Source of the DNA: a virus
DNA length: 49,017 bases
Direction: 5' to 3' (one strand)
Virus record (IMG/VR): IMGVR_UViG_3300021197_001223
Location: 1 to 49,017 of that record
The translations under genes were made by a program, and so were the position numbers. Below are positions 33,791 through 39,588 of the stretch, one piece after another. The notes below the pieces were generated by a model. That model made no database searches. It saw only the letters and a list, made by a program, of their open reading frames with translations, and was not told the origin of the DNA. Numbering within the stretch: position 1 is the stretch's first letter; each line of letters starts with the position of its first letter.

Positions 33791-33987
33791 GGGACCTTGT
33801 AGTTCTCAATGATTGTCAAACTTCCGGCTATGAGGATGGGATGATCGGCTTGCTTGTAAAGGTTGAACCCCTCGGAGCACTATATACTATATACTGGATC
33901 TTGATGCCTGATGGTGTTGAGGTCCCAATGTGGGATAGTGAATTCGAGGTGCTAAATGAAAGTCGGAGACCTGATAATCGTAGTTGA
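33784..33987 (+). CDS. small GDL-type protein, tandem copy 1
   Basis: A 67-residue protein starting MVGDLVVLND, with GMIGLLVKVEPLG, YWILMPDGVEVPMWDSEFEVL. The start 'GDLV', a central 'G-x-x-(V/I)' turn and a final short strand suggest a small SH3-like beta barrel. Two further overlapping genes and one at 46563 share this plan. It overlaps the polymerase stop by 7 bases. Function unknown. Confidence 0.65.
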   Translation: MVGDLVVLNDCQTSGYEDGMIGLLVKVEPLGALYTIYWILMPDGVEVPMWDSEFEVLNESRRPDNRS

Positions 33988-34174
33988 ATCCCTTCCAGAT
34001 TGGCACTGGTTAACATACACCACGGGTCATATAGGAATATTCATGAGAATAAGAGACACCACATTGGACGCAACAGATCCCGTTTGCGAAATATTTTTTA
34101 TCCACAACGAAGAAATACACCCAGTACCATCAAGCTTCATAAGAACTTTGAGCGCCATACATGAAGCCCGGTGA
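33956..34174 (+). CDS. small GDL-type protein, tandem copy 2
   Basis: A 72-residue protein: MKVGDLIIVVES, GHIGIFMRIRDT, CEIFFIHNEEIHPVPSSFIRTL. It shares the GDL start, the central Gly-x-Ile/Val turn and a final P-x-SFIRTL block, which also occurs as PESFLRRL in the protein at 46563. It overlaps the previous gene by 32 bases and the next by 14, an unusually tight packing that suggests coupled translation. Confidence 0.65.
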   Translation: MKVGDLIIVVESLPDWHWLTYTTGHIGIFMRIRDTTLDATDPVCEIFFIHNEEIHPVPSSFIRTLSAIHEAR

Positions 34175-34367
34175 CTTAATTACGATTGGGGCTTGCCCAT
34201 GGGACGTTAGATCGATGTTCGGATACAGAAATGGAGACATCGCAATGGTTTTAGAAGTATTTCCATATCCTTCAGAAATCACCCTACCATCAGTAAGAGT
34301 TTTTATTTTTATCTCAGAAAAAATAGTTATAATACCAATGCTATATGCAACAAAAACAGGAGAATAG
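34161..34367 (+). CDS. small GDL-type protein, tandem copy 3
   Basis: A 68-residue protein: MKPGDLITIGACPW, then RNGDIAMVLEVFPYPS, VRVFIFISEKIVIIPM. The start and the central 'G-D-I-A-M-V-L-E-V' turn fit the family, but the final SF(I/L)R block is replaced by an AT-rich coding end, so this copy is the most diverged. It is followed one base later by the FtsZ/tubulin-like gene, whose ribosome site (AGGAG) lies within this gene's last codons. Confidence 0.6.
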   Translation: MKPGDLITIGACPWDVRSMFGYRNGDIAMVLEVFPYPSEITLPSVRVFIFISEKIVIIPMLYATKTGE

Positions 34368-34368
34368 A

Positions 34369-35205
34369 ATGATCTTAGTAGGATTAGGAGAAGCAGGAAA
34401 GAACATAGCCAACCTCTTCAAGCCTCACACCAAGAATTACAAAATAATAATTCTTGACGAAAACAACGGTATAGATAAAAAGGATTCCGTTGAGCAATAT
34501 GACGAAGATGCAATCAAATTTAAACAGAGAGGCCTCAAATCTCACGATGAAGCCATCTTATTTGTTTGTGGGAGTGGTAAGGTAGCCGGAGCATCTCTGC
34601 GCGTCCTAGAGGCTCTGAAGGGCTATAGAACAACTGTTTGTTATATCGTTCCTGACCTTGAATTCGCATCCAAACTGGAAAGTCGGAGACACAGAGTACA
34701 CTTTGGAGTACTACAGGAGTACACCCGCTCAGGTATGTTACATGAGATGATTGTTTTAGACAACAAAACACTACTCAATGTCGCTGGTCACGGTACAGCA
34801 TCGAACTACTACGAAAAAGTCAATTTTTTTATTTATAGTACAATTCAAAACCTGATGTACATGAAGCACGTCGATCCTGTGTTTGGTAAGTTGCATGAGA
34901 AGAAAGAGATCTCAAGAATATCAACCATTGGACTTGGATCACTTGATGCAGATGACGAGAAGTTGATATACGATCTGCAAAACATTACAGAGTCAACTTA
35001 TATGATGAATGTAGATGAGGAAGATTTGGACAATGACCAAAACCTTATTCCAACTTGTCAACAAATTGTTCGAGAAAACAAAAACAAGGAACGAGACACT
35101 TCATTTGCTATATGGCTAACCGATACCGACAATCACCTCTATTCAATACATTACACCCATTATATACAGGAAGAAAATAAAACTGCTTCCGGGAGTTCCG
35201 AATGA
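34369..35205 (+). CDS. divergent FtsZ/tubulin-like protein
   Basis: A 278-residue protein. MILVGLGEAGKNIANLF resembles the N-terminal nucleotide loop of FtsZ (GVGGAGGNAVN). ILFVCGSGKVAGASLRVLEAL (residues 63-83) corresponds to the GGGTGTGAAP signature loop and helix, and is followed by TTVCYIVPD like the FtsZ 'tvaVVTkPF' strand. EMIVLDNKTLLNVAG (126-140) lines up with FtsZ 'DSLITIPNDKLLKVLG', then a helix and HVDPVFG (167-173) at the place of the catalytic NVDFADV loop. The signature glycines and the second loop Asp are changed, so GTP binding or hydrolysis may be altered. AGGAG fixes this ATG. It may form intracellular filaments, as PhuZ does in giant phages. Confidence 0.65.
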   Translation: MILVGLGEAGKNIANLFKPHTKNYKIIILDENNGIDKKDSVEQYDEDAIKFKQRGLKSHDEAILFVCGSGKVAGASLRVLEALKGYRTTVCYIVPDLEFASKLESRRHRVHFGVLQEYTRSGMLHEMIVLDNKTLLNVAGHGTASNYYEKVNFFIYSTIQNLMYMKHVDPVFGKLHEKKEISRISTIGLGSLDADDEKLIYDLQNITESTYMMNVDEEDLDNDQNLIPTCQQIVRENKNKERDTSFAIWLTDTDNHLYSIHYTHYIQEENKTASGSSE

Positions 35206-35426
35206 TAGTTACTAAAGACAGGGAGTTCGTCATGGATAGAATGAAAATTAAATCTGAAATAAACAAGTTGTTGAATATCGAAGAAGGGATCCTTCTTAAG
35301 CTCACATATGAATCAAGCCATTGTTCTGAAGAGCAATTAAGGTATGTATCTAAAAAGATTTTTGAGATAAGCGATATGATACTCAGACTGAAGAAAGCCC
35401 TGCTCGAGTTTGATAATGAAAGGTGA
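35202..35426 (+). CDS. small helical protein coupled to the tubulin-like gene
   Basis: A 74-residue, mostly helical protein (SEINKLLNIEEGILLKLTYES, KIFEISDMILRLKKALLEF) that probably forms a coiled-coil dimer. Its ATG overlaps the tubulin-like gene's stop as ATGA, with GGGAG upstream. A second ATG at 35232 also has AGGGAG before it and would give 64 residues. No family recognised. Tight coupling makes a partner role for the filament protein possible, as small adaptor proteins accompany TubZ in plasmids. Confidence 0.6.
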   Translation: MIVTKDREFVMDRMKIKSEINKLLNIEEGILLKLTYESSHCSEEQLRYVSKKIFEISDMILRLKKALLEFDNER

Positions 35427-35583
35427 TCAGATTGAAGTCGTAGACCGACTTGGCGAAATTGTTAGAATCGTTTATAGCACCTTTGCTCGAACAACAACTG
35501 TGATGTTTTTTGATGCAACTCGAACAAACGTCGATCTCAACGAGTATGTTTGGGACAATGAAAAAAAAGTTTGGAAAAAGTAG
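35416..35583 (+). CDS. 55-residue protein starting KGDQIEVVD
   Basis: From ATG 35416 to TAG 35581-35583 this frame encodes MKGDQIEVVDRLGEIVRIVY followed by a TTTVMFFDATRTNVDL strand region and a YVWDNEKKVWKK end. The beginning and strand pattern are similar in style to the GDL-type small proteins, and the ending resembles phage proteins with a 'v-d-l-n-e-Y-v-W-D' block. It overlaps the previous gene by 11 bases. The next promoter begins 10 bases after the stop, so it ends the operon that started at 32603. Confidence 0.6.
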   Translation: MKGDQIEVVDRLGEIVRIVYSTFARTTTVMFFDATRTNVDLNEYVWDNEKKVWKK

Positions 35584-35592
35584 CCATTTAAC

Positions 35593-35621
35593 TTGACAAC
35601 CCCTTTTGGATATGTTATAAT
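35593..35621 (+). promoter_or_regulatory. consensus sigma70 promoter for a 25-residue peptide
   Basis: TTGACA (35593-35598), 17 bases, TATAAT (35616-35621): a perfect match to the bacterial consensus at ideal spacing. It starts 10 bases after the previous stop and 57 bases before the small membrane peptide gene. Confidence 0.9.
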
Positions 35622-35649
35622 AATAGTATAAAGAAAAAGGAGTTACACA

Positions 35650-35727
35650 ATGGAACTTGTTCTTGGAACTACAATCTTCATATTTGGCTTTACCTGGTTT
35701 TGGTATTGGCTTCATGAAAGATTTTAA
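35650..35727 (+). CDS. 25-residue single-span membrane micropeptide
   Basis: ATG 35650 with AAGGAG 7 bases upstream opens a 25-codon frame (MELVLGTTIFIFGFTWF, then three further aromatic residues and LHERF) ending TAA 35725-35727. Residues 3-21 are hydrophobic with an aromatic cluster at 16-20, enough for one membrane span, and the C-terminus is charged. The gene sits alone between two consensus promoters, so it has its own transcript. Such placement argues that it is real in spite of its size. Function is unknown; acting on a host membrane protein early in infection is a reasonable guess. Confidence 0.6.
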   Translation: MELVLGTTIFIFGFTWFWYWLHERF

Positions 35728-35746
35728 AAAAACTTTACAAAAATAC

Positions 35747-35775
35747 TTGACAAGGTATCAAAACTATGTTATAAT
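35747..35775 (+). promoter_or_regulatory. consensus sigma70 promoter
   Basis: TTGACA (35747-35752), 17 bases, TATAAT (35770-35775), in the shared context ACTTGACAA and ATGTTATAAT. It lies 32 bases before the ATG at 35807 and 20 bases after the micropeptide stop. Confidence 0.9.
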
Positions 35776-35806
35776 ATAATAGTCACACAACATTCTTGGA
35801 GGAATT

Positions 35807-36064
35807 ATGACAAACACAAATACTATGACCGTATATACTGCAACTTTCACTACTCAACGCGGAGAGCAACGAGCAATGAATTTCATTCGACCATCTGAGG
35901 CACCGAAGGGAGTATTTCCAACTTACTTTCGAACTCGAAAACTGCAGCCGGGCTATGAAACTGTATGGGATATTGATCGTCAACAATACCGAACATTCAA
36001 TAATAACACCGTGATCGGATCTGTTGTTTCAAACAGCCGAAACGTAATGATTGAATTATTCTAA
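35807..36064 (+). CDS. 85-residue small beta protein, possibly WYL_2/Sm-like
   Basis: The protein reads TVYTATFTTQRGEQRAMNFIRP, GYETVWDIDRQQYRTFNNNTVIG. The 'G-x-x-R-x-M-N-F' strand and the 'E-T-V-W-D-x-D-x-x-x-y-R-x-F-N' strand are in the style of small phage proteins of the DUF2693 / WYL_2 Sm-like family; this link is tentative. It is a monocistronic gene between a consensus promoter (35747) and a terminator (36085), with GGAGG before the start. Strong, separate expression suggests an early regulatory or host-takeover protein. Confidence 0.6.
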   Translation: MTNTNTMTVYTATFTTQRGEQRAMNFIRPSEAPKGVFPTYFRTRKLQPGYETVWDIDRQQYRTFNNNTVIGSVVSNSRNVMIELF

Positions 36065-36084
36065 GTACCTCCCGCTGAAAGGCT

Positions 36085-36114
36085 TGCGCCCTGCCTGAAA
36101 AGGGCGCACTTTTT
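36085..36114 (+). terminator. rho-independent terminator
   Basis: TGCGCCCT (36085-36092) pairs perfectly with AGGGCGCA (36101-36108) and is followed by CTTTTTT-like bases. A second, AT-rich inverted repeat (CTCGAAA/TTTCGAG, 36130-36158) lies just downstream and before the next promoter. Confidence 0.85.
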
Positions 36115-36165
36115 ACAAAACTCAAGATCCTCGAAATTTTTTTTGACCTTTTTTCGAGATTATAC

Positions 36166-36194
36166 TTGACAAACCATTTTGAATATGTTATAAT
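36166..36194 (+). promoter_or_regulatory. consensus sigma70 promoter of the ssb gene
   Basis: TTGACA (36166-36171), 17 bases, TATAAT (36189-36194). It is 101 bases before the gp32-like ATG, leaving an untranslated leader of about 95 bases, the longest leader among the promoters of this type. Confidence 0.9.
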
Positions 36195-36221
36195 ATTATA
36201 TAACGAAACGACTTTAACCGG

Positions 36222-36247
36222 GGACGGGATGAAAAACTAGCCTGTCC
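36222..36247 (+). promoter_or_regulatory. leader hairpin upstream of the gp32-like gene, candidate autoregulatory site
   Basis: GGACGGG (36222-36228) pairs with CCTGTCC (36241-36247, one wobble). The loop contains ATG AAA AAC TAG, a three-codon frame. It is followed by an A-rich, structure-poor stretch reaching the ribosome site at 36285. In T4, gp32 represses its own mRNA by binding a folded element and then unstructured leader RNA; this layout is similar. Confidence 0.45.
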
Positions 36248-36295
36248 ACCTTAGTGATAACACACAAAAAAAATAACCAAACTTAGGAGTAAATT

Positions 36296-37069
36296 ATGGC
36301 TATTAATATAGAAGCAATGCGAGCGAAGCTCGAACAATCAAAGAACGGAAAGAAGGCATCTGGTAAGAATTCTACCATGTGGAAGCCCCAAGCTGGAGCA
36401 CAACACATTCGAATCCTTCCCACAGCAGATGGCGACCCGTTCCGTGAATTCCACTTTCACTACAATGTAGGAAAGAACCCTGGAATCTACTGCAATAAGC
36501 GAAATGATGGTGGCGAATGCCCTATCTGTGACTTCGCATCTAAACTTTGGCGAGAAGGTACTGAAACTGACGATCAAAACCTCAAAAATGAAGCTAAAAA
36601 ATTGTTCGCCCGAAAGCGATACTATTCACCAGTACTGGTTCGTGGAAATGAATCACAAGGTGTAAAAATCTGGGCTTATGGAAAGACCGCATATGAAACT
36701 TTGCTGGGCTACGTGCTTGATCCTGACTATGGAGATATCACAGACCCTCAAACAGGGACAGACATCAAGTTAACTTATACACTTGCATCTGGACCCGGCG
36801 CTTTCCCTAAAACTGGCCTACAACCTCGTCGTCGCCCATCAATCTTGTGCGATGATAGTGTTGGAAACTGCGAGGAGTTACTTGACTCTGTACCAGTTAT
36901 CGACAACCTGTTTGATGTTAAGACAGTTGATGAAGTACGGTCTCTGCTGGATGGTTACCTGTCCTCCGACTCTTCAGCAGAAGCCTCATCTAATGAGACT
37001 CAACGTGGAAAACCTCAAACAGGTCAGGATGTAGACAAAGCTTTCGCAGCGTTCATGAATGATGAATAA
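36296..37069 (+). CDS. 32: single-stranded DNA-binding protein (T4 gp32-like)
   Basis: A 257-residue protein with the gp32 plan: a basic N-terminal segment (AMRAKLEQSKNGKK) for cooperative binding, a core with the zinc-site residues (HFHYNVGKNPGIYC, then CPICDF: His53 or His55, Cys66, Cys75, Cys78), the aromatic-rich RKRYYSPVLVRG strand, and a Ser/Glu-rich linker ending in the acidic FAAFMNDE tail that in T4 recruits replication partners. It coats single-stranded DNA during replication and recombination. It has its own promoter and terminator; TTAGGAG precedes the start. Confidence 0.9.
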   Translation: MAINIEAMRAKLEQSKNGKKASGKNSTMWKPQAGAQHIRILPTADGDPFREFHFHYNVGKNPGIYCNKRNDGGECPICDFASKLWREGTETDDQNLKNEAKKLFARKRYYSPVLVRGNESQGVKIWAYGKTAYETLLGYVLDPDYGDITDPQTGTDIKLTYTLASGPGAFPKTGLQPRRRPSILCDDSVGNCEELLDSVPVIDNLFDVKTVDEVRSLLDGYLSSDSSAEASSNETQRGKPQTGQDVDKAFAAFMNDE

Positions 37070-37098
37070 GTCGTAGACCTCCTGTGTTGTAGGGAATT

Positions 37099-37135
37099 GC
37101 CGCTCGCCCTTGGTTATAAAGGAGCGGCCTTTTTT
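37099..37135 (+). terminator. rho-independent terminator after ssb
   Basis: GCCGCTC (37099-37105) pairs perfectly with GAGCGGC (37122-37128), followed by CTTTTTT to 37135. No promoter of the common type follows, so the next genes may depend on read-through or another promoter. Confidence 0.85.
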
Positions 37136-37193
37136 ATATAATTTCATTAGATTCGTTTAGAATCGTTAATAGCCGTTTAGGCAAGGAGAAAAA

Positions 37194-38216
37194 ATGAAAT
37201 ACTCAAAAACAATCTCTGAGGAGACAAAAGATTTAATTCTAGAAAACAATGGTGAGGTGATTAATGAAGACTTGCAACTTCTTCCAAGCCAAATCAACTG
37301 GATTTACAAAGACAACCAAACAAGATCTGGAGATCTAGACTTGGGTCATAAAGCAGCCTTATCAGCAGACATTAAATCTAGAGGGCTAATCGAAAAGCCT
37401 CTTGTGATGTTTGATCCCAAAACTAAAATGTATGTTCCGATTGTTGGACACCACAGATTATCTGTTTTAAGATCTCATATTGAAAGCGAAAAAATATTGG
37501 AAAGAATCCCATGCGGAGAGGTTAAGTTTGAAAACGAAATAGACAAGCAACTCTTTATGCAAGGCGACAATGATCATCGTCCAGCGAAGCCACATACTCG
37601 GCAGGATGCTATTAGGTTTATCAAAAATATGAGAAAATATGGATATTTTGATGATGCAGAAGGCGACGAAAAAAATCTGAAAGAAATGTGTTTTTGTTTG
37701 CTTGAAAAACATTATTGTCGATTAAACACGTCACGCAAAGAGGATGTGTTTCACGAATCTTTTAGTGATAAGAAGATGACCCGTGTTCTCAAACATACAA
37801 AAGAAGATGTAAAATCTTTTATTGAGTCTTCTTTCAAGTCACAAAAAGGTTTTGTATGGAGCGCGAACAAGTATTTAGCTTGGGGCGATACTAACAGTGC
37901 TAGAAAAGCAGTTGCCGTTGCTTTAGAAAAAAGAGTCCATGACTTGGACAAAGGCAAGGTCAAAACATCAGGCCGCAGAGGAAAGATTTCAGTTGTAACT
38001 CACTTCTCTTCCAAGGCGACCGTGGACCTAGATCAACTGAGAAAAGATTTTCTCAAAACAGAAGAGCTGCTTAACAAGCATGCTTATGGACCTGGGAAGG
38101 TTATCATTATTGATCGAGTATCTTTTCTTCCTCAAGTAGATGGTAAGAGAGGAATCAAAGAAACGAAACTGATAACCTACAAATGGGACTATGAAACAGA
38201 ACAATTTAAAAAATAA
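37194..38216 (+). CDS. ParB/Srx-like domain protein
   Basis: A 340-residue protein. Residues 50-90 show LGHKAALSADIKSRGLIEKPLVMF followed by YVPIVGHHRLSVLRS, matching the ParB N-terminal fold ('I-x-x-x-G-l-x-x-P-l-x-V' then 'y-x-i-x-G-H-x-R-x-x-A'). ParB-type domains bind nucleotides (CTP in ParB) or act as nucleases in relatives. The rest is helical and basic, including SGRRGKISVVTHFSS and no recognisable centromere-binding helix-turn-helix. The gene is followed within 10 bases by a lipoprotein gene and then uvsX. A role in DNA processing is likely, segregation less so in a lytic phage. Confidence 0.6.
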   Translation: MKYSKTISEETKDLILENNGEVINEDLQLLPSQINWIYKDNQTRSGDLDLGHKAALSADIKSRGLIEKPLVMFDPKTKMYVPIVGHHRLSVLRSHIESEKILERIPCGEVKFENEIDKQLFMQGDNDHRPAKPHTRQDAIRFIKNMRKYGYFDDAEGDEKNLKEMCFCLLEKHYCRLNTSRKEDVFHESFSDKKMTRVLKHTKEDVKSFIESSFKSQKGFVWSANKYLAWGDTNSARKAVAVALEKRVHDLDKGKVKTSGRRGKISVVTHFSSKATVDLDQLRKDFLKTEELLNKHAYGPGKVIIIDRVSFLPQVDGKRGIKETKLITYKWDYETEQFKK

Positions 38217-38225
38217 GGAGTAAAA

Positions 38226-38372
38226 ATGACTACATTACTATTAACACTACTCTTCGCTTGCGGAGAGAAAGAAGAAGAAACTGATACAGCACCAGCCGAA
38301 GAGGTTGAGGAAGCTGTTGAAGAAACCACCGAAGAAGAAGCTGAAGATACAGCGGCTTCCGAGGAGGAGTAA
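38226..38372 (+). CDS. 48-residue acidic lipoprotein
   Basis: ATG 38226 with AAGGAG 8 bases before it encodes MTTLLLTLLFACGEKEEE and then a tail of almost only Glu, Thr, Ala and Asp. LFAC (residues 9-12) is a good lipobox, so Cys12 should be lipidated after Sec export; Gly at +2 would, by the E. coli rule, send it to the outer membrane. The signal segment lacks the usual N-terminal Lys/Arg. It is placed between the ParB-like gene and uvsX, whose ATG follows this stop directly. Phage lipoproteins such as T5 Llp block receptors; that role here is only a possibility. Confidence 0.65.
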   Translation: MTTLLLTLLFACGEKEEETDTAPAEEVEEAVEETTEEEAEDTAASEEE

Positions 38373-39479
38373 ATGACTAAGGCAGGAAAGATCGACATTA
38401 ACTCGATGAAGAAATTCGTCAACAAAAAAGTTGGGCTAGATATTGCTCATGATTTAAATGAAGACAATCCTACCGAAGTCAAAGAATGGATTCCAACTGG
38501 TTCGCGCTGGTTGGACTCTATTATCTGCCGAGGTCAAATGGCTGGTATTCCCGTTGGGAAGATCACAGAACTAGCCGGACTGTCTTCGGCCGGTAAGTCT
38601 TACATGGCTTGTCAAATCGCCACTCAAGCACAAAAGAAAGGACATTGCGTTGTTTACTTTGATGCAGAGTCGGCAATCGATCCAACTTTTCTTACAAGTA
38701 CTGGTATCGACATCAACAATGACTTCTTGTACATTCAAGCAGTCTCAGTTGAGAAAACATTGGAGACAATTGAAGATCTCATGACCGAATATCCAGAAAC
38801 ACAGTTTCTATTTATTTGGGATTCCATCGCAGCAACTTCCTCAGAGAAGGACCTCGAAGGAGACTTCAACCCTCAATCATCAATGGCTGTGAAGCCCCGC
38901 ATCTTCGCAAAAGCTTTCCCAAAGCTTGCTATTCCATTGGCGAATCAACAATGTACACTGTTGCTTATCAACCAACTAAAGAGTAATATTGGTGCACAAG
39001 GCTGGGAAGCTCTGGTGACTCCATATATCGCTCCCGGCGGTAAAGCAATTGAATACTTTAGTTCTTTGAGGATTTGGCTTACAAAACCAAAATCCAAGAA
39101 GTACTTCATCACTGATGAGAATGGTCTTCGCGAAGGATCGTCAGTAAAAGTTAAGATTGAAAAATCTCGCTTTGGATCTGAAGGTCGGACATGTGCATTT
39201 CAAATTACATGGGGTAAGAGCGTAGGCATTCAAGATGAAGAATCATGGTTTGAAGCACTGAAGGCATCTGGCTCTCCTCGCTTTAAAACATCCGCATGGA
39301 ACAAGATGTATGACCGTAAAGGTAAGGAGTTCAAGTTTCAACGCTCCAGTTGGATCAAGAGACTCCAAGACAAGGACTTCCGAGCATGCGTGTTCGACAT
39401 CATGGATGAGCAAATCATCAAACTCTTTGAGTCCGAAGGCAAAAGCTTTGGCCTTGAAGGCGAGAGCGAAGAAGGTTAA
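38373..39479 (+). CDS. uvsX: UvsX/RecA-like recombinase
   Basis: A 368-residue RecA-fold protein. Walker A is GLSSAGKS (69-76), the RecA catalytic Glu lies in YFDAES (Glu99), Walker B is FLFIWDS (146-151), and LLLINQLKSN with AKAFPKLAIPLANQQ covers the loop regions. The C-terminal tail is acidic (ESEEG). It forms filaments on single-stranded DNA and drives strand exchange and recombination-dependent replication. Its ATG directly follows the lipoprotein stop, so it is translated in the same unit as the ParB-like protein and the lipoprotein. A terminator follows. Confidence 0.9.
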   Translation: MTKAGKIDINSMKKFVNKKVGLDIAHDLNEDNPTEVKEWIPTGSRWLDSIICRGQMAGIPVGKITELAGLSSAGKSYMACQIATQAQKKGHCVVYFDAESAIDPTFLTSTGIDINNDFLYIQAVSVEKTLETIEDLMTEYPETQFLFIWDSIAATSSEKDLEGDFNPQSSMAVKPRIFAKAFPKLAIPLANQQCTLLLINQLKSNIGAQGWEALVTPYIAPGGKAIEYFSSLRIWLTKPKSKKYFITDENGLREGSSVKVKIEKSRFGSEGRTCAFQITWGKSVGIQDEESWFEALKASGSPRFKTSAWNKMYDRKGKEFKFQRSSWIKRLQDKDFRACVFDIMDEQIIKLFESEGKSFGLEGESEEG

Positions 39480-39499
39480 ATCCTGAAGTTACTCTAAAG

Positions 39500-39528
39500 C
39501 CCCGTTGGTTCGCCTTCGGGGTTTTTTT
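39500..39528 (+). terminator. rho-independent terminator after uvsX
   Basis: CCCCG (39500-39504) pairs with CGGGG (39517-39521), followed by T7. The next promoter's -35 box begins 12 bases later. Confidence 0.8.
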
Positions 39529-39539
39529 ATACTTTCTAT

Positions 39540-39568
39540 TTGACAAAACTACCTAAAAGTGTTATAAT
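39540..39568 (+). promoter_or_regulatory. consensus sigma70 promoter
   Basis: TTGACA (39540-39545), 17 bases, TATAAT (39563-39568). It drives the AlaRS-like gene and the overlapping 5' nuclease gene. Confidence 0.9.
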
Positions 39569-39588
39569 ATTAAACAGGAGGATTTATA

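Noticed and set aside
36130-36158. CTCGAAA/TTTCGAG inverted repeat as a second terminator
   Set aside because: The loop is about 15 bases and T-rich on the wrong side; the real terminator is at 36085.
36229-36240. ATG AAA AAC TAG in the ssb leader as a real leader-peptide gene
   Set aside because: Three codons within a hairpin loop and no clear ribosome site; kept only as part of the leader structure.
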